This document shows positions 15,824-24,973 of a DNA stretch of 64,000 bases, piece after piece. The position numbers and the translations under genes are program-made. How positions within the stretch are numbered: position 1 is the first letter of the stretch; each line of letters starts with the position of its first letter. A model generated the notes under the pieces. That model saw nothing but the letters and a program-made list of their open reading frames with translations, was not told where the DNA came from and made no database searches. This DNA comes from Sediminibacterium soli (GTDB lineage Bacteria; Bacteroidota; Bacteroidia; Chitinophagales; Chitinophagaceae), in assembly GCF_009939225.1 (NCBI RefSeq), contig NZ_JAACJR010000009.1, positions 124,001 to 188,000 on the forward strand, in the 5' to 3' direction.

Positions 15824-16930
15824 CTATCTTACCGCTTTCTTAAGTACAGCCTTCGGCTGACGTTTGGTTGCCGGCTTCACCACTTTCGCACCTGTTCCGG
15901 ATTTAGCCTTTACCGATAACGATTTTTTGTTTGTTTTATTGTTTAGTGTTGTCACAGTTTTTGATTTGACCGGTAGTGCTGACTGTGATCCCGGTGTTGC
16001 GTGCGGTTTCGATACCGTTTTTACCGAATCCTTTGCCGCTTTCACAGGCAGCCTGATGGCAACAGTTGCTTTATTCGTGCTGTCAGGTATCACCACCGGG
16101 TTATTGACCAGCGCATCCATGATCTGCTGGGCTTTTGCGGAATCAACCCGGGCCTGTGTTGTTCCTTTTTTGATGGCCACCACCTGGTTTGCGTACTGCG
16201 CATCCAGTTTCTCATAGGTACCGATACCGTTCTGCAGCCAGGCTTTTTTATAGAAAGTATACAAACGATTCAGCTTGCCGGCAATCTCTCCGTCGTTTCC
16301 CAGGCCGATGATGTGATCGCCGATAACGGGTACGATCTCGAATTTGGCTTCCGGCGTAATATCCACCTGTGCTGTCTGCGCCATCCAGAATGAATCTGCC
16401 AGTATGTTTTGTCCGATGTTTACCACGCTGTACAGTAAGGCGCTGTCGGGTTTGGACAGTATCGGTCTGCCTGTTGGAAAACCCGTGAAGGCCGGCACGC
16501 GTGCAGACAGTTTATCGCTTAACGGAAGCCTCAATGCGGCGCTGTCCACATAAAAAGAATACCCGTCTTTGGTGAACACCCTTGCCACCGGCTGCCGTTC
16601 GGTGATCCTGATCTGCAATACCTGGTTGTTATCAAGAAACATTTCGGCGTTCTTCACCCATGGGTTTCTTTCCACCACGGATTCCAGTGAGCGGAGGTTG
16701 ATCGTGCTGAGTGCACTTCCTGTTGCCGTGCCGGTTACATGCAGCATATCCAGCACATCTTTCTCATCTATAAACATGTGCTTTTCGGCGCCGCTGATCT
16801 CCACACGGATATCGGTGCAGTGCCGACGGCTTTTTTTCTGCATGGCGGCACCCAGCAATACCATGGTACCGGCACCTACAATGCCCCAGGCGGTATTGGT
16901 CAATATTTTACGCCAGTTGTACTGCTTCAT
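15824..16930 (-). CDS. ftsQ: Cell division protein FtsQ/DivIB
   Basis: A 368-residue bitopic membrane protein: short cytoplasmic N-terminus, one helix at about 13-29, then a periplasmic POTRA-like domain (about 40-110, beginning CTDIRVEISGAEKHMFIDEKDVLDML) and the FtsQ beta domain to about 270. The last 80 or so residues form a Lys/Ala/Thr-rich basic tail (ending KRQPKAVLKKAVR) absent from E. coli FtsQ. It organises FtsL and other late division proteins. It starts 2 nt after the murC stop. The low sequence conservation of this family makes gene order the strongest support. Confidence 0.87.
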   Translation of the reverse strand: MKQYNWRKILTNTAWGIVGAGTMVLLGAAMQKKSRRHCTDIRVEISGAEKHMFIDEKDVLDMLHVTGTATGSALSTINLRSLESVVERNPWVKNAEMFLDNNQVLQIRITERQPVARVFTKDGYSFYVDSAALRLPLSDKLSARVPAFTGFPTGRPILSKPDSALLYSVVNIGQNILADSFWMAQTAQVDITPEAKFEIVPVIGDHIIGLGNDGEIAGKLNRLYTFYKKAWLQNGIGTYEKLDAQYANQVVAIKKGTTQARVDSAKAQQIMDALVNNPVVIPDSTNKATVAIRLPVKAAKDSVKTVSKPHATPGSQSALPVKSKTVTTLNNKTNKKSLSVKAKSGTGAKVVKPATKRQPKAVLKKAVR

Positions 16931-16932
16931 GT

Positions 16933-18294
16933 TCAGGGTTGTTCCAGTATCTGTTTAACGGGCTGCACCAGTGCATCTATATCGCCTGCACCGGCCATGA
17001 CAACCAGCCCGGGTTTGTTTGTCTTCATCCATTGCTGCATCGATTCCTTGCTTATTACCTGTTTATTGCGGTTCTGCATCTTATCGAGCAATAATTCGCT
17101 TGTAACACCTTCCATGGGTAATTCCCTTGCCGGATAAATAGGCAGCAGCAACACTTCGTCCGCCATATCCAAACTGTGGGCGAACTGCTCCGCCAGGTCT
17201 TTGGTGCGGCTGAACAGGTGCGGCTGAAAAACCAGCGTGATCTTCCTGTCGGGGAAAATGCTTTTTACGCCGCTCAGCAACGCCCTCAGTTCTTCGGGAT
17301 GGTGCGCGTAGTCATCGATCAGTACATGCCGGTCGCTTTTCAGCGCGTATTCGAACCGGCGGTGTACGCCTTTAAAATCTGCTATCGCAGCCCTGATCTT
17401 TTCGTCCTCAATGCCCAGGTACTTGCCCACCGTGATCGCCACCAGCGAATTTTCAATATTGTGCAGGCCTCCCATATGCAGCACCACATCCCTCAGTTCC
17501 CACTGTTTGCCGATTACGTGAAAATGATAACTGCCGTTCTTTACCGTTGTCTCCGCTGCGTACACATCGGCCTGTTGGTCGGAATAACTATAGGTGTACT
17601 GGTGCGCCGCCTGCAGCTCGGACTGGCGGGACAACCCATATTTTGTGATCAGGCATCCGCCGGGTTTTACTTTCCGGGAGAACTGTACAAATGCGTTCTC
17701 CACTTCCTCCGGCGTTCCGTAAATATCGAGGTGATCCGGATCCATAGCGGTGATCACGGCGATATCGGGAACAAGTTTCAAAAAGCTGCGGTCGTATTCA
17801 TCCGCTTCCACCACCACCACATTTCTTTCACTGCTCCAGAAATTCGTCTGGTAATTGGCCGCTATACCGCCAAGGAATGCGTTGCAGCCATAACCCGAAT
17901 GCCTGAGCAGGTGGGCCGTCATGGATGTTACCGTGGTCTTTCCATGTGTTCCTCCGATGCAGATATTGAAAGAGCTCTCTGTGATCCATTGCAGCACATC
18001 GCTGCGTTTCACCACTTCATAGTTGTGTTCCCGGTAATACGCCAGCTCCGCATGCTGCGCGGGTATGGCCGGTGTGTATACGACTACGTCCGCGTCTTTG
18101 GGTATCAGGTCGGTGTTCTCATCGTAATGTATCGGTATACCGGCGGCGGAGAGTTCCTTTGTTAACGGGGTCTCTGTTCTGTCGTAGCCGCTTACCGCTA
18201 TGCCTCTCGACAGGAAATACCTTGCCAGCGCGCTCATACCAATGCCGCCGATGCCGATAAAGTAGGTGTTTTTTATATCGCCCAGTTTAGCCAT
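16933..18294 (-). CDS. murC: UDP-N-acetylmuramate-L-alanine ligase MurC
   Basis: MurC adds L-Ala to UDP-MurNAc, the first step of the peptidoglycan stem peptide. The 453-residue protein has the Rossmann start YFIGIGGIGMSALARYFL, the Mur ligase ATP loop GTHGKTTVTSM (near 115), the central EADEYDRSFL block, and DDYAHHPEELRA, which is a MurC hallmark. Its start overlaps the murG end by 8 nt, implying translational coupling. Confidence 0.97.
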   Translation of the reverse strand: MAKLGDIKNTYFIGIGGIGMSALARYFLSRGIAVSGYDRTETPLTKELSAAGIPIHYDENTDLIPKDADVVVYTPAIPAQHAELAYYREHNYEVVKRSDVLQWITESSFNICIGGTHGKTTVTSMTAHLLRHSGYGCNAFLGGIAANYQTNFWSSERNVVVVEADEYDRSFLKLVPDIAVITAMDPDHLDIYGTPEEVENAFVQFSRKVKPGGCLITKYGLSRQSELQAAHQYTYSYSDQQADVYAAETTVKNGSYHFHVIGKQWELRDVVLHMGGLHNIENSLVAITVGKYLGIEDEKIRAAIADFKGVHRRFEYALKSDRHVLIDDYAHHPEELRALLSGVKSIFPDRKITLVFQPHLFSRTKDLAEQFAHSLDMADEVLLLPIYPARELPMEGVTSELLLDKMQNRNKQVISKESMQQWMKTNKPGLVVMAGAGDIDALVQPVKQILEQP

Positions 18295-19411
18295 GTACTG
18301 TTTTTAAAATTTCTTCCGCAACCAGCGTATCCGCGTTCCTGATGCCCAGCGGTTTGATTTTTTCGTGCAGTTGGGTCTGTGCCGCTTTATCGGCCGCCAA
18401 TGCGATCACCGTTTTCACCAGGCTGTTTTTTGCATCGCTGTCTTTTACGATCAGGGCAGCCTGTTTATTTACCAGGCTCATGGCATTGGCTGTCTGGTGA
18501 TCTTCTGCCGCCAGCGGAAACGGAACGAATACCGCGGGTTTTGCCACCACGCATACCTCAGCCACGGCCATGGCGCCGGCCCTGCTGACCACAATATCTG
18601 CCGCCGCATAGGCTTTTTCCATGTCTGTGATAAAATCATTCACCCATATATTGGCATGTCCCTTTCCTTTGGCGATATATTCCGCAGCCGTGGTTTTGCC
18701 TGTCTGCCAGATCAGCTGCAGGTTAGCGGCCGCAAATGCATCTATATGCGAGGCAATGGCTGCATTGATGCTGCGCGCGCCAAGACTTCCCCCCACTGCA
18801 AGAATGGTTGTTCTGGAAGGATCCAGCCCAAAAAAAGACAAAGCCTCTGCCCTGCTCACAGTGGCCTCCACAATGGATTTTCGTACCGGATTGCCACTTA
18901 TGACAATCTTCTCAGGTGGAAAGAATTTTTCCATACCACCCGTTGCAACAAATATTCTCGTCGCCTTTTTTCCGAGCATGGTATTGGCCTTACCGGCGAA
19001 GGAATTGCTCTCGTGTATGAAGCTGGGAATATTTCTCGATTGTGCCAGGCGCAGTACCGGGTAAGTGGAATACCCTCCCACGCCCACCACCGCATCAGGC
19101 GGGAAATCGCGGAATATCTTTCTTACCTGAAAATAACTTTTGATAAGCTTGAACGGCAGGCCGGCATTCTTCCACAGTGCACTCCTGTTAAATCCTGCAA
19201 TATCCAGCCCTTTTATCTCATAACCGGCCTGTGGTATTTTTTCCATCTCCATTTTTCCCTTCGCTCCCACAAACAATATATCCATACCGGCATCCAGCTG
19301 CTTCAGTGCATTGGCAATGGCTATGGCGGGGAAGATATGCCCGCCGGTGCCGCCGCCTGCGATGATCACCCGCTTTTTTTGTCCGTGAATATGTGTATCG
19401 TTTGTGCTCAT
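18287..19411 (-). CDS. murG: UDP-GlcNAc:undecaprenyl-PP-MurNAc-pentapeptide transferase MurG
   Basis: MurG makes lipid II by adding GlcNAc to lipid I at the inner membrane face. The 374-residue product begins MSTNDTHIHGQKKR, then the donor/acceptor loop IIAGGGTGGHIFPAIAIANAL. It also has VGVGGYSTYPVL, HESNSFAGKANTML, GGSLGARSINAA and the sugar-nucleotide site VVSRAGAMAVAEV with FVPFPLAAEDHQTANA. The open frame continues over 100 codons upstream, but that extension runs antiparallel in sense to ftsW coding and is not MurG-like; the ATG at 19411 overlaps the ftsW stop as ATGA, the usual coupled arrangement. Confidence 0.96.
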   Translation of the reverse strand: MSTNDTHIHGQKKRVIIAGGGTGGHIFPAIAIANALKQLDAGMDILFVGAKGKMEMEKIPQAGYEIKGLDIAGFNRSALWKNAGLPFKLIKSYFQVRKIFRDFPPDAVVGVGGYSTYPVLRLAQSRNIPSFIHESNSFAGKANTMLGKKATRIFVATGGMEKFFPPEKIVISGNPVRKSIVEATVSRAEALSFFGLDPSRTTILAVGGSLGARSINAAIASHIDAFAAANLQLIWQTGKTTAAEYIAKGKGHANIWVNDFITDMEKAYAAADIVVSRAGAMAVAEVCVVAKPAVFVPFPLAAEDHQTANAMSLVNKQAALIVKDSDAKNSLVKTVIALAADKAAQTQLHEKIKPLGIRNADTLVAEEILKTVHG

Positions 19412-20736
19412 TGTACTTTTTGTTCCGGAATATGTGCCGCAGCAACCGCAACCGGTTCTGCAATGGGTGTAAGCGGCAATGGCGGCGGTTCTTTTCCCTC
19501 CAGTTGTTCCACATTTCTTGCAACACTCAGTATGATACCGATAGCGCAGCAGGTAAATAAAAAGGAACTGCCCCCCATACTTACCAGCGGCAGCGTTACA
19601 CCGGTTACGGGAACCAGGTTCACGTTCACCGCCATATTTGCCACGGCCTGTATCACCAGCGTAAAACTCAATCCCAATGCGAGAAATGCGCCGAATGCAT
19701 ACGGACATCGTCTGAATATGCGTATACACCTGAAAAGAAAAACGAGGTAAATGAATATCATGAACGCCCCGCCGAGCAACCCGTACTCTTCTATGATGAT
19801 TGAATAAATAAAGTCGTTATACGCCTGCGGCAGAAAATTCCGCTGGCGGCTGTTGCCGGGCCCAAGTCCCACGAGTACGTTTCCATTGGCAATGGCTATC
19901 TTGGCCTGCTGCACCTGGTAAGGCGTTTCGGCGTCTGCGGCATAGATAAAATCCTGCACCCTTTTGACCCATGTGCCGAAGCGGCCAAATGATTTTACTT
20001 TCTCAGCAACGCCCGGCTTAGCCGTTTCTGCCTTCTGCGGACCGTTGTACGTGATCATCGCCACCATTACAATGATGGCAACGGGGATCAGCGCCACACC
20101 GATGGTCAGGAAAATGTGCTTAAGGCTTACCCGGCCGATAAACATCAGCAGCAATGCGGTGGCACCGGTAAGCAATGCATTGGACAGGTTGGCTGGCATA
20201 ATCAACGCGCAGATAATGAGTACCGGTGTTACAATAGGTATGAACCCTTTTTTAAAATCCTTGACGATTTCCTGTTTCTTACTCAGCAGTCTTGACAGGT
20301 ACATAAACAATGCCAGTTTTGCCACATCGCTGCTCTGTATCGTCATATTGATGATCGGAAGTTTGATCCAGCGGCTTCCGTCGTTGATCTTTGCCCCGAA
20401 GAAAAGGGTGTATAGCAAAAGCGGGATCGACAAAAGGAACAATATCGTAGCCACCCTTGAGAAGATGGTATAATTGATCCGGTGCAAAAAATAGATCAGC
20501 ACCAGGCCAATGATCGAAAATGATAACTGTTTGAACAGGTACACATTGGTATTGCCCTTGTACATCTTATACGCCAGCGTACCCGTTGCACTGTACACAA
20601 CCAGTATCGATATCAGCGACAACAGCACCACGATACCCCAGATATATTTATCGCCCCGGGTCCTGTGCACGATCTGCCCCCTGACATTGCTGATGCCGGG
20701 TATCTGTGAGAATAAGGTGTCTTTGATTTCAGACAT
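19408..20736 (-). CDS. ftsW: Peptidoglycan glycosyltransferase FtsW
   Basis: A 442-residue SEDS-family polymerase with about ten predicted helices. Family landmarks include the KMYKGNTNVYLFKQL region after helix 1, DGSRWIKL with the PSDVAKLAL-like IQSSDVAKLALFMYLS, VGLGPGNSRQRNFLPQAYNDFIYSII, and EEYGLLGG. FtsW polymerises lipid II at the septum together with FtsI. A Pro-rich cytoplasmic tail (EPPPLPLTPIAEP) follows. A 76-nt gap separates it from murD. Confidence 0.95.
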   Translation of the reverse strand: MSEIKDTLFSQIPGISNVRGQIVHRTRGDKYIWGIVVLLSLISILVVYSATGTLAYKMYKGNTNVYLFKQLSFSIIGLVLIYFLHRINYTIFSRVATILFLLSIPLLLYTLFFGAKINDGSRWIKLPIINMTIQSSDVAKLALFMYLSRLLSKKQEIVKDFKKGFIPIVTPVLIICALIMPANLSNALLTGATALLLMFIGRVSLKHIFLTIGVALIPVAIIVMVAMITYNGPQKAETAKPGVAEKVKSFGRFGTWVKRVQDFIYAADAETPYQVQQAKIAIANGNVLVGLGPGNSRQRNFLPQAYNDFIYSIIIEEYGLLGGAFMIFIYLVFLFRCIRIFRRCPYAFGAFLALGLSFTLVIQAVANMAVNVNLVPVTGVTLPLVSMGGSSFLFTCCAIGIILSVARNVEQLEGKEPPPLPLTPIAEPVAVAAAHIPEQKVQ

Positions 20737-20812
20737 GACCGATCGATTTACGATGTACGGTTTAAAAGCACAAAGCGGGAATACCTGTTTCGTACCCGGC
20801 AGACCGTACCTG

Positions 20813-22153
20813 CTAAAGTTCTTTTACCGCATCCTTGAATTGTGTGCCCCTGTCTTCATAATTTTTGAACAGGTCGAAGCTGGCGCAGGAAGGGCTCAGC
20901 AGCACCACATCGCCTTTCTCAGACAATTTGAAGGAAGCGTTCACGGCTTTCTTGGCAGAGTCTGTTTCCACAATTGTGGGCACAATGTCTTTGAAGGCGG
21001 CTATGATCTTTTTATTGTCCACACCCATACATACAACTGCCTTCACTTTTTCCTTTACCAGATCGGCGATCAGCGAATAGTCGTTCCCTTTGTCCGTGCC
21101 CCCGAGAACCAGCACCGTTGGCTTGGTCATACTTTCCAGCGCAAACCAGGTGCTGTTCACATTGGTGGCTTTACTGTCGTTAATGAATTCCACACCACGC
21201 ACCATGGCAACGAACTCCATCCTGTGTTCCAGGCTGTGAAAGTCCTTTACAGCCTCCCGTATCTTCTCTTTTCTGATACCCAGCGTTGTCGCTGCAATTC
21301 CTGCTGCCATAGTGTTGTAGTTATTGTGTTTACCTTTCAACGCAAAGTCATAGATACTCATGCTTACGCGTTCTTCCTGGATTCTTAGCATCATCTGGTC
21401 TCCTTTGATGTAGCCGCCTTTTTTTACTTCGTGTTTCATAGAGAAGGGTAATGGGTTAGTATGGATGGTTAGTAAAGCCAGTTTTTGCATGATCACCGGA
21501 TCATCTTCACAATAAATAAAATAGTCCTCCGCCGTCTGGTTCTGTATCACTTTGAATTTGCTGTCTATATAATTCTCAAACCTGTAATCGTACCTGTCCA
21601 GGTGATCTTCGGTTATATTCAGCAGCACCGCTATATCCGCCCTGAACGTTTTAATATCATCCAGCTGAAAAGAGCTGATCTCTGCCACATACACTTCTTT
21701 CGGATCCAGGGCCACCTGTTTTGCGAACGAGATGCCGATATTGCCTACCATCGCACAATCAAGTCCTGCCGTTCTGCAGATATGGTAGGTAAGCGCCGTA
21801 GTCGTGCTTTTACCGTTGCTGCCGGTGATCGCCACGATCCTGCTGTTGCCTTTGAAACGATAGGCCAGCTCTATCTCGCTGATCACGGGTATGTTCTGTG
21901 CCCGGATCTTTTTCACCATTTCGTTCTTTTCAGGAATACCCGGACTTTTCATCACTTCATCCGCGTTCAGTATTTTTTCTATTGTATGCGTTCCCTCTTC
22001 AAATGCTATCCCGTGATCAACCAGCTCTTTCCTGTAGTTGTCTTTCAGCATTCCGGCATCGCTCACAAACACTTCATAGCCCTGTTTACTGGCAAGTATC
22101 GCCGCGCCTACGCCGCTTTCGCCTGAACCGAGTATGACCAACCTGTGTTTCAT
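20813..22153 (-). CDS. murD: UDP-N-acetylmuramoyl-L-alanine-D-glutamate ligase MurD
   Basis: MurD adds D-Glu to UDP-MurNAc-L-Ala. The 446-residue protein begins MKHRLVILGSGESGVGAAILA, with the ATP loop GSNGKSTTTALTYHI (about 112-126), the ISSFQLD motif typical of MurD, NITEDHLDRYD and FINDSKATNV. The frame also allows a TTG two codons earlier; the ATG at 22153 is preferred. It starts 20 nt after the mraY stop. Confidence 0.96.
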   Translation of the reverse strand: MKHRLVILGSGESGVGAAILASKQGYEVFVSDAGMLKDNYRKELVDHGIAFEEGTHTIEKILNADEVMKSPGIPEKNEMVKKIRAQNIPVISEIELAYRFKGNSRIVAITGSNGKSTTTALTYHICRTAGLDCAMVGNIGISFAKQVALDPKEVYVAEISSFQLDDIKTFRADIAVLLNITEDHLDRYDYRFENYIDSKFKVIQNQTAEDYFIYCEDDPVIMQKLALLTIHTNPLPFSMKHEVKKGGYIKGDQMMLRIQEERVSMSIYDFALKGKHNNYNTMAAGIAATTLGIRKEKIREAVKDFHSLEHRMEFVAMVRGVEFINDSKATNVNSTWFALESMTKPTVLVLGGTDKGNDYSLIADLVKEKVKAVVCMGVDNKKIIAAFKDIVPTIVETDSAKKAVNASFKLSEKGDVVLLSPSCASFDLFKNYEDRGTQFKDAVKEL

Positions 22154-22173
22154 TGTCAATTTCGAATTGTCGC

Positions 22174-23484
22174 TTATCTTATTTTTAATGTAACCATGGA
22201 TAAAACGAGACAGATGATCGTAATGATCCAGAACCTCACTGCGATCTTGCTCTCATGGAATCCTTTTTTCTGGTAATGATGGTGCAAGGGGCTCATCAGG
22301 AATATCCTTCTTCCCTCTCCATATTTTTTCTTTGTGTACTTGAAATAACTCACCTGCAGTATTACGCTCAGGTTCTCTACCAGAAACACTGCACAGAATA
22401 TCGGTATCAGCAATTCCTTGCGAACGATGAAGGCAAGCGATGCGATGATGCCACCCAATGCAAGACTGCCTGTATCGCCCATAAATACCTGGGCCGGATA
22501 GGCGTTGTACCAGAGAAAACCGATACAGGCTCCTACGAATGCACCTACAAAAATGGATAGCTCGCCAAGATTGGGTATGTACATCACGTTGAAATAATCC
22601 GCGAAGATGTAGTTACCGCTGATGTACACAAATACGCCGATGCCCACGCCCATGATCGCACTCACGCCCGCTGCCAGTCCGTCGAGACCATCGGTAAGGT
22701 TGGCGCCGTTAGACACTGCGGTAACAATGAACATCACGATAAGTATGTACACGACCCAGGTATACTTTTCTGCACCGGTGCCTATCCAGGTAATCAGCCT
22801 TGCATAGTTGAATTCGTGGTTCTTTACAAACGGGATGGTTGTGATCGGCGTTTTTACCTTGATGAATTTTTTCTGTATGCCGTTCAGCTCTCTTACAACC
22901 ACATTGGTATCTTTTGCAAGACGTTCACCGCGCTGCAGCTGGGCGGCAGGACTTGTAATGATTTCTCTCTCCACCGTAACCGCATTACTGAAATAAAGCG
23001 TTACGCCAATAATAATACTGAGACCGATCTGCCCGATAATTTTTGAAACCCCCGCCAGTCCATCGCTGTCTTTCTTCTTATAGGCTTCCCCTTTTGCCTG
23101 GGCCGCTTTTCTTGCGCGTATTTTAAAAAGATCATCAAAGAAACCGATCAGGCCCAGCCATACGGTGCAAAGCACCATCAGGCGGATATATACTTTGTCA
23201 AGATTGGCAAAGAGAAGGGTTGGTATCAGTATACTGAGCAGTATGATGATACCTCCCATGGTGGGGGTTCCTTTTTTCTGGGTTTCGCCCTGCAATCCCA
23301 GCTCCCTCACCGTTTCACCTATCTGTTTTCTTTTCAGGAAAAGGATGATGCGTTTACCATACACCGTGGCGATCACCAATGACAGTATCACGGCCATCGC
23401 AATACGGAATGTCAGGAACTGGAAGAGTCCCGCGCCAGGTACGTGGAATTCCTTGTTTAGCCAGTTGAACAAATAGTAAAGCAT
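22174..23484 (-). CDS. mraY: Phospho-N-acetylmuramoyl-pentapeptide transferase MraY
   Basis: MraY transfers phospho-MurNAc-pentapeptide to undecaprenyl phosphate, giving lipid I. The 436-residue polytopic protein has the [13 protein letters not shown] motif, [24 protein letters not shown] and the HHHYQKKG loop near the C-terminus. It is about 75 residues longer than E. coli MraY because of an insert around 160-225 (after [11 protein letters not shown]), typical of Bacteroidota. About ten helices are predicted. It begins 11 nt after the murE stop. Confidence 0.96.
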   Translation of the reverse strand: MLYYLFNWLNKEFHVPGAGLFQFLTFRIAMAVILSLVIATVYGKRIILFLKRKQIGETVRELGLQGETQKKGTPTMGGIIILLSILIPTLLFANLDKVYIRLMVLCTVWLGLIGFFDDLFKIRARKAAQAKGEAYKKKDSDGLAGVSKIIGQIGLSIIIGVTLYFSNAVTVEREIITSPAAQLQRGERLAKDTNVVVRELNGIQKKFIKVKTPITTIPFVKNHEFNYARLITWIGTGAEKYTWVVYILIVMFIVTAVSNGANLTDGLDGLAAGVSAIMGVGIGVFVYISGNYIFADYFNVMYIPNLGELSIFVGAFVGACIGFLWYNAYPAQVFMGDTGSLALGGIIASLAFIVRKELLIPIFCAVFLVENLSVILQVSYFKYTKKKYGEGRRIFLMSPLHHHYQKKGFHESKIAVRFWIITIICLVLSMVTLKIR

Positions 23485-23495
23485 GTTGGGTTGTA

Positions 23496-24959
23496 TTATT
23501 TTTTTAACTGTTCAAACATTTCCTGCAACACTTCCTTATCGTCAAAATGAAATTTCACCCCTTTGATGTCCTGGTATTTCTCGTGACCTTTTCCGGCAAC
23601 CAGGATGATATCTTCCTTATTGGCCATCGATATCGCCGTCCGGATAGCTTCCCTTCTGTCTGTGATCGAAATGTATTTTCGCTTGGCGGCGCTGGTAAGT
23701 CCCCGCTCCATATCCTGCAGAATCGCTTCCGGCTCTTCCGAACGGGGATTGTCGCTGGTAAAAATGACTTTATCGCTCAGGTCGCAGGCGGTTTGTCCCA
23801 TGATCGGCCGCTTGGTTCTATCGCGGTCGCCGCCGCAGCCCACCACGGTGATCACCTGTTCATGCCCCTTACGCAGTTTTTTGATGGTCATCAGTACATT
23901 CTCCAATGCATCGGGCGTATGTGCATAGTCAACGATACCGATGATCATCTCGCTGCTGATGATATAGTCGAACCTCCCCTCCGCTCCGCTTAGAAGACTT
24001 AAAGCTGTAAGCACCGTATCGCTTTCTTCGCCAAGACAAACCGCAGCGCCGTACACCGCCAGCAGGTTATACGCATTGAACTCACCTATCAACCGGAAAT
24101 GCACTTCTTTTTCGTTCACCAGCATGATCAGCCCGGTAAGCGCATTCTCCAGTATTTTTCCCTTGAATGAGGCAGGCGATTTCAGGCCGTAATAATATTT
24201 TTTGGCAGCCGTGTTCTGCAGCATCACTTCCCCGCGCTTATCGTCTGCGTTGGAAACGGCGAACGCATCGGAAGACAGATGGTCAAAGAAGGACTTTTTG
24301 ACACGTATATACTCTTCAAACGTTTTATGGTAATCCAGGTGATCGTGCGTGATATTGCTGAATATTCCCCCTGTAAACCGGAGACCCGTGATGCGGTGCT
24401 GGTGAATGGCATGACTGCTGCATTCCATAAATACATGCGTGCAACCCTCGGTGGCCATCTGCGCAAGCAGGGCATTCAGGCTTACTGCGTCGGGCGTGGT
24501 ATGTGTGGCGGGGATGATCTTGCCTGCAATCTGGTTCTGCACGGTGCTTACCAGCCCGCAGGTATACCCCAGCTGCGTAAACAATTTGAATAACACGGTG
24601 GCGATCGTGGTCTTGCCGTTTGTTCCGGTTACACCCACGAGTTTTACCTTGTGTGAAGGCTCATCATAAAAATTATGCGCCATACAGGCAACCGCTTCAT
24701 GCGTATTGTTTACGAGCAGGTAAACCACATGTTCCGAAAGAGTGGCCGGCATCTCCTCGCACACGATCGCGCTGGCACCAAGTGAAATCGCCCTGTCAAT
24801 AAAATGGTGCCCGTCTGACTGCACACCGCGTATGGCGACAAAAACAGCACCCTGCTGCACTTTTCTCGAGTCGATCTCAATGGAAGACACTGGAATGCCG
24901 GTATTGCCCGTCACCTGCTTCAGGTGCACTTTGTATACGATATCCTGCAGTTTTCTCAT
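23496..24959 (-). CDS. murE: UDP-MurNAc-tripeptide synthetase MurE
   Basis: MurE adds the third stem-peptide residue. The 487-residue product starts [11 protein letters not shown] and carries the ATP loop [16 protein letters not shown] (about 107-122), the [11 protein letters not shown] block, [26 protein letters not shown] and [10 protein letters not shown]. The DNPR motif marks enzymes that use meso-diaminopimelate rather than lysine. The open frame runs 44 codons further upstream through the ftsI end, but that part is not MurE-like. It starts 14 nt after the ftsI stop. Confidence 0.96.
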   Translation of the reverse strand: MRKLQDIVYKVHLKQVTGNTGIPVSSIEIDSRKVQQGAVFVAIRGVQSDGHHFIDRAISLGASAIVCEEMPATLSEHVVYLLVNNTHEAVACMAHNFYDEPSHKVKLVGVTGTNGKTTIATVLFKLFTQLGYTCGLVSTVQNQIAGKIIPATHTTPDAVSLNALLAQMATEGCTHVFMECSSHAIHQHRITGLRFTGGIFSNITHDHLDYHKTFEEYIRVKKSFFDHLSSDAFAVSNADDKRGEVMLQNTAAKKYYYGLKSPASFKGKILENALTGLIMLVNEKEVHFRLIGEFNAYNLLAVYGAAVCLGEESDTVLTALSLLSGAEGRFDYIISSEMIIGIVDYAHTPDALENVLMTIKKLRKGHEQVITVVGCGGDRDRTKRPIMGQTACDLSDKVIFTSDNPRSEEPEAILQDMERGLTSAAKRKYISITDRREAIRTAISMANKEDIILVAGKGHEKYQDIKGVKFHFDDKEVLQEMFEQLKK

Positions 24960-24973
24960 GATCAATGATTGTC

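Noticed and set aside
18365..19750. 461-codon open frame on the plus strand
   Set aside because: It is antisense to murG and ftsW, which have full motif sets, and its translation is rich in Cys, His and Arg in a way typical of shadow frames.
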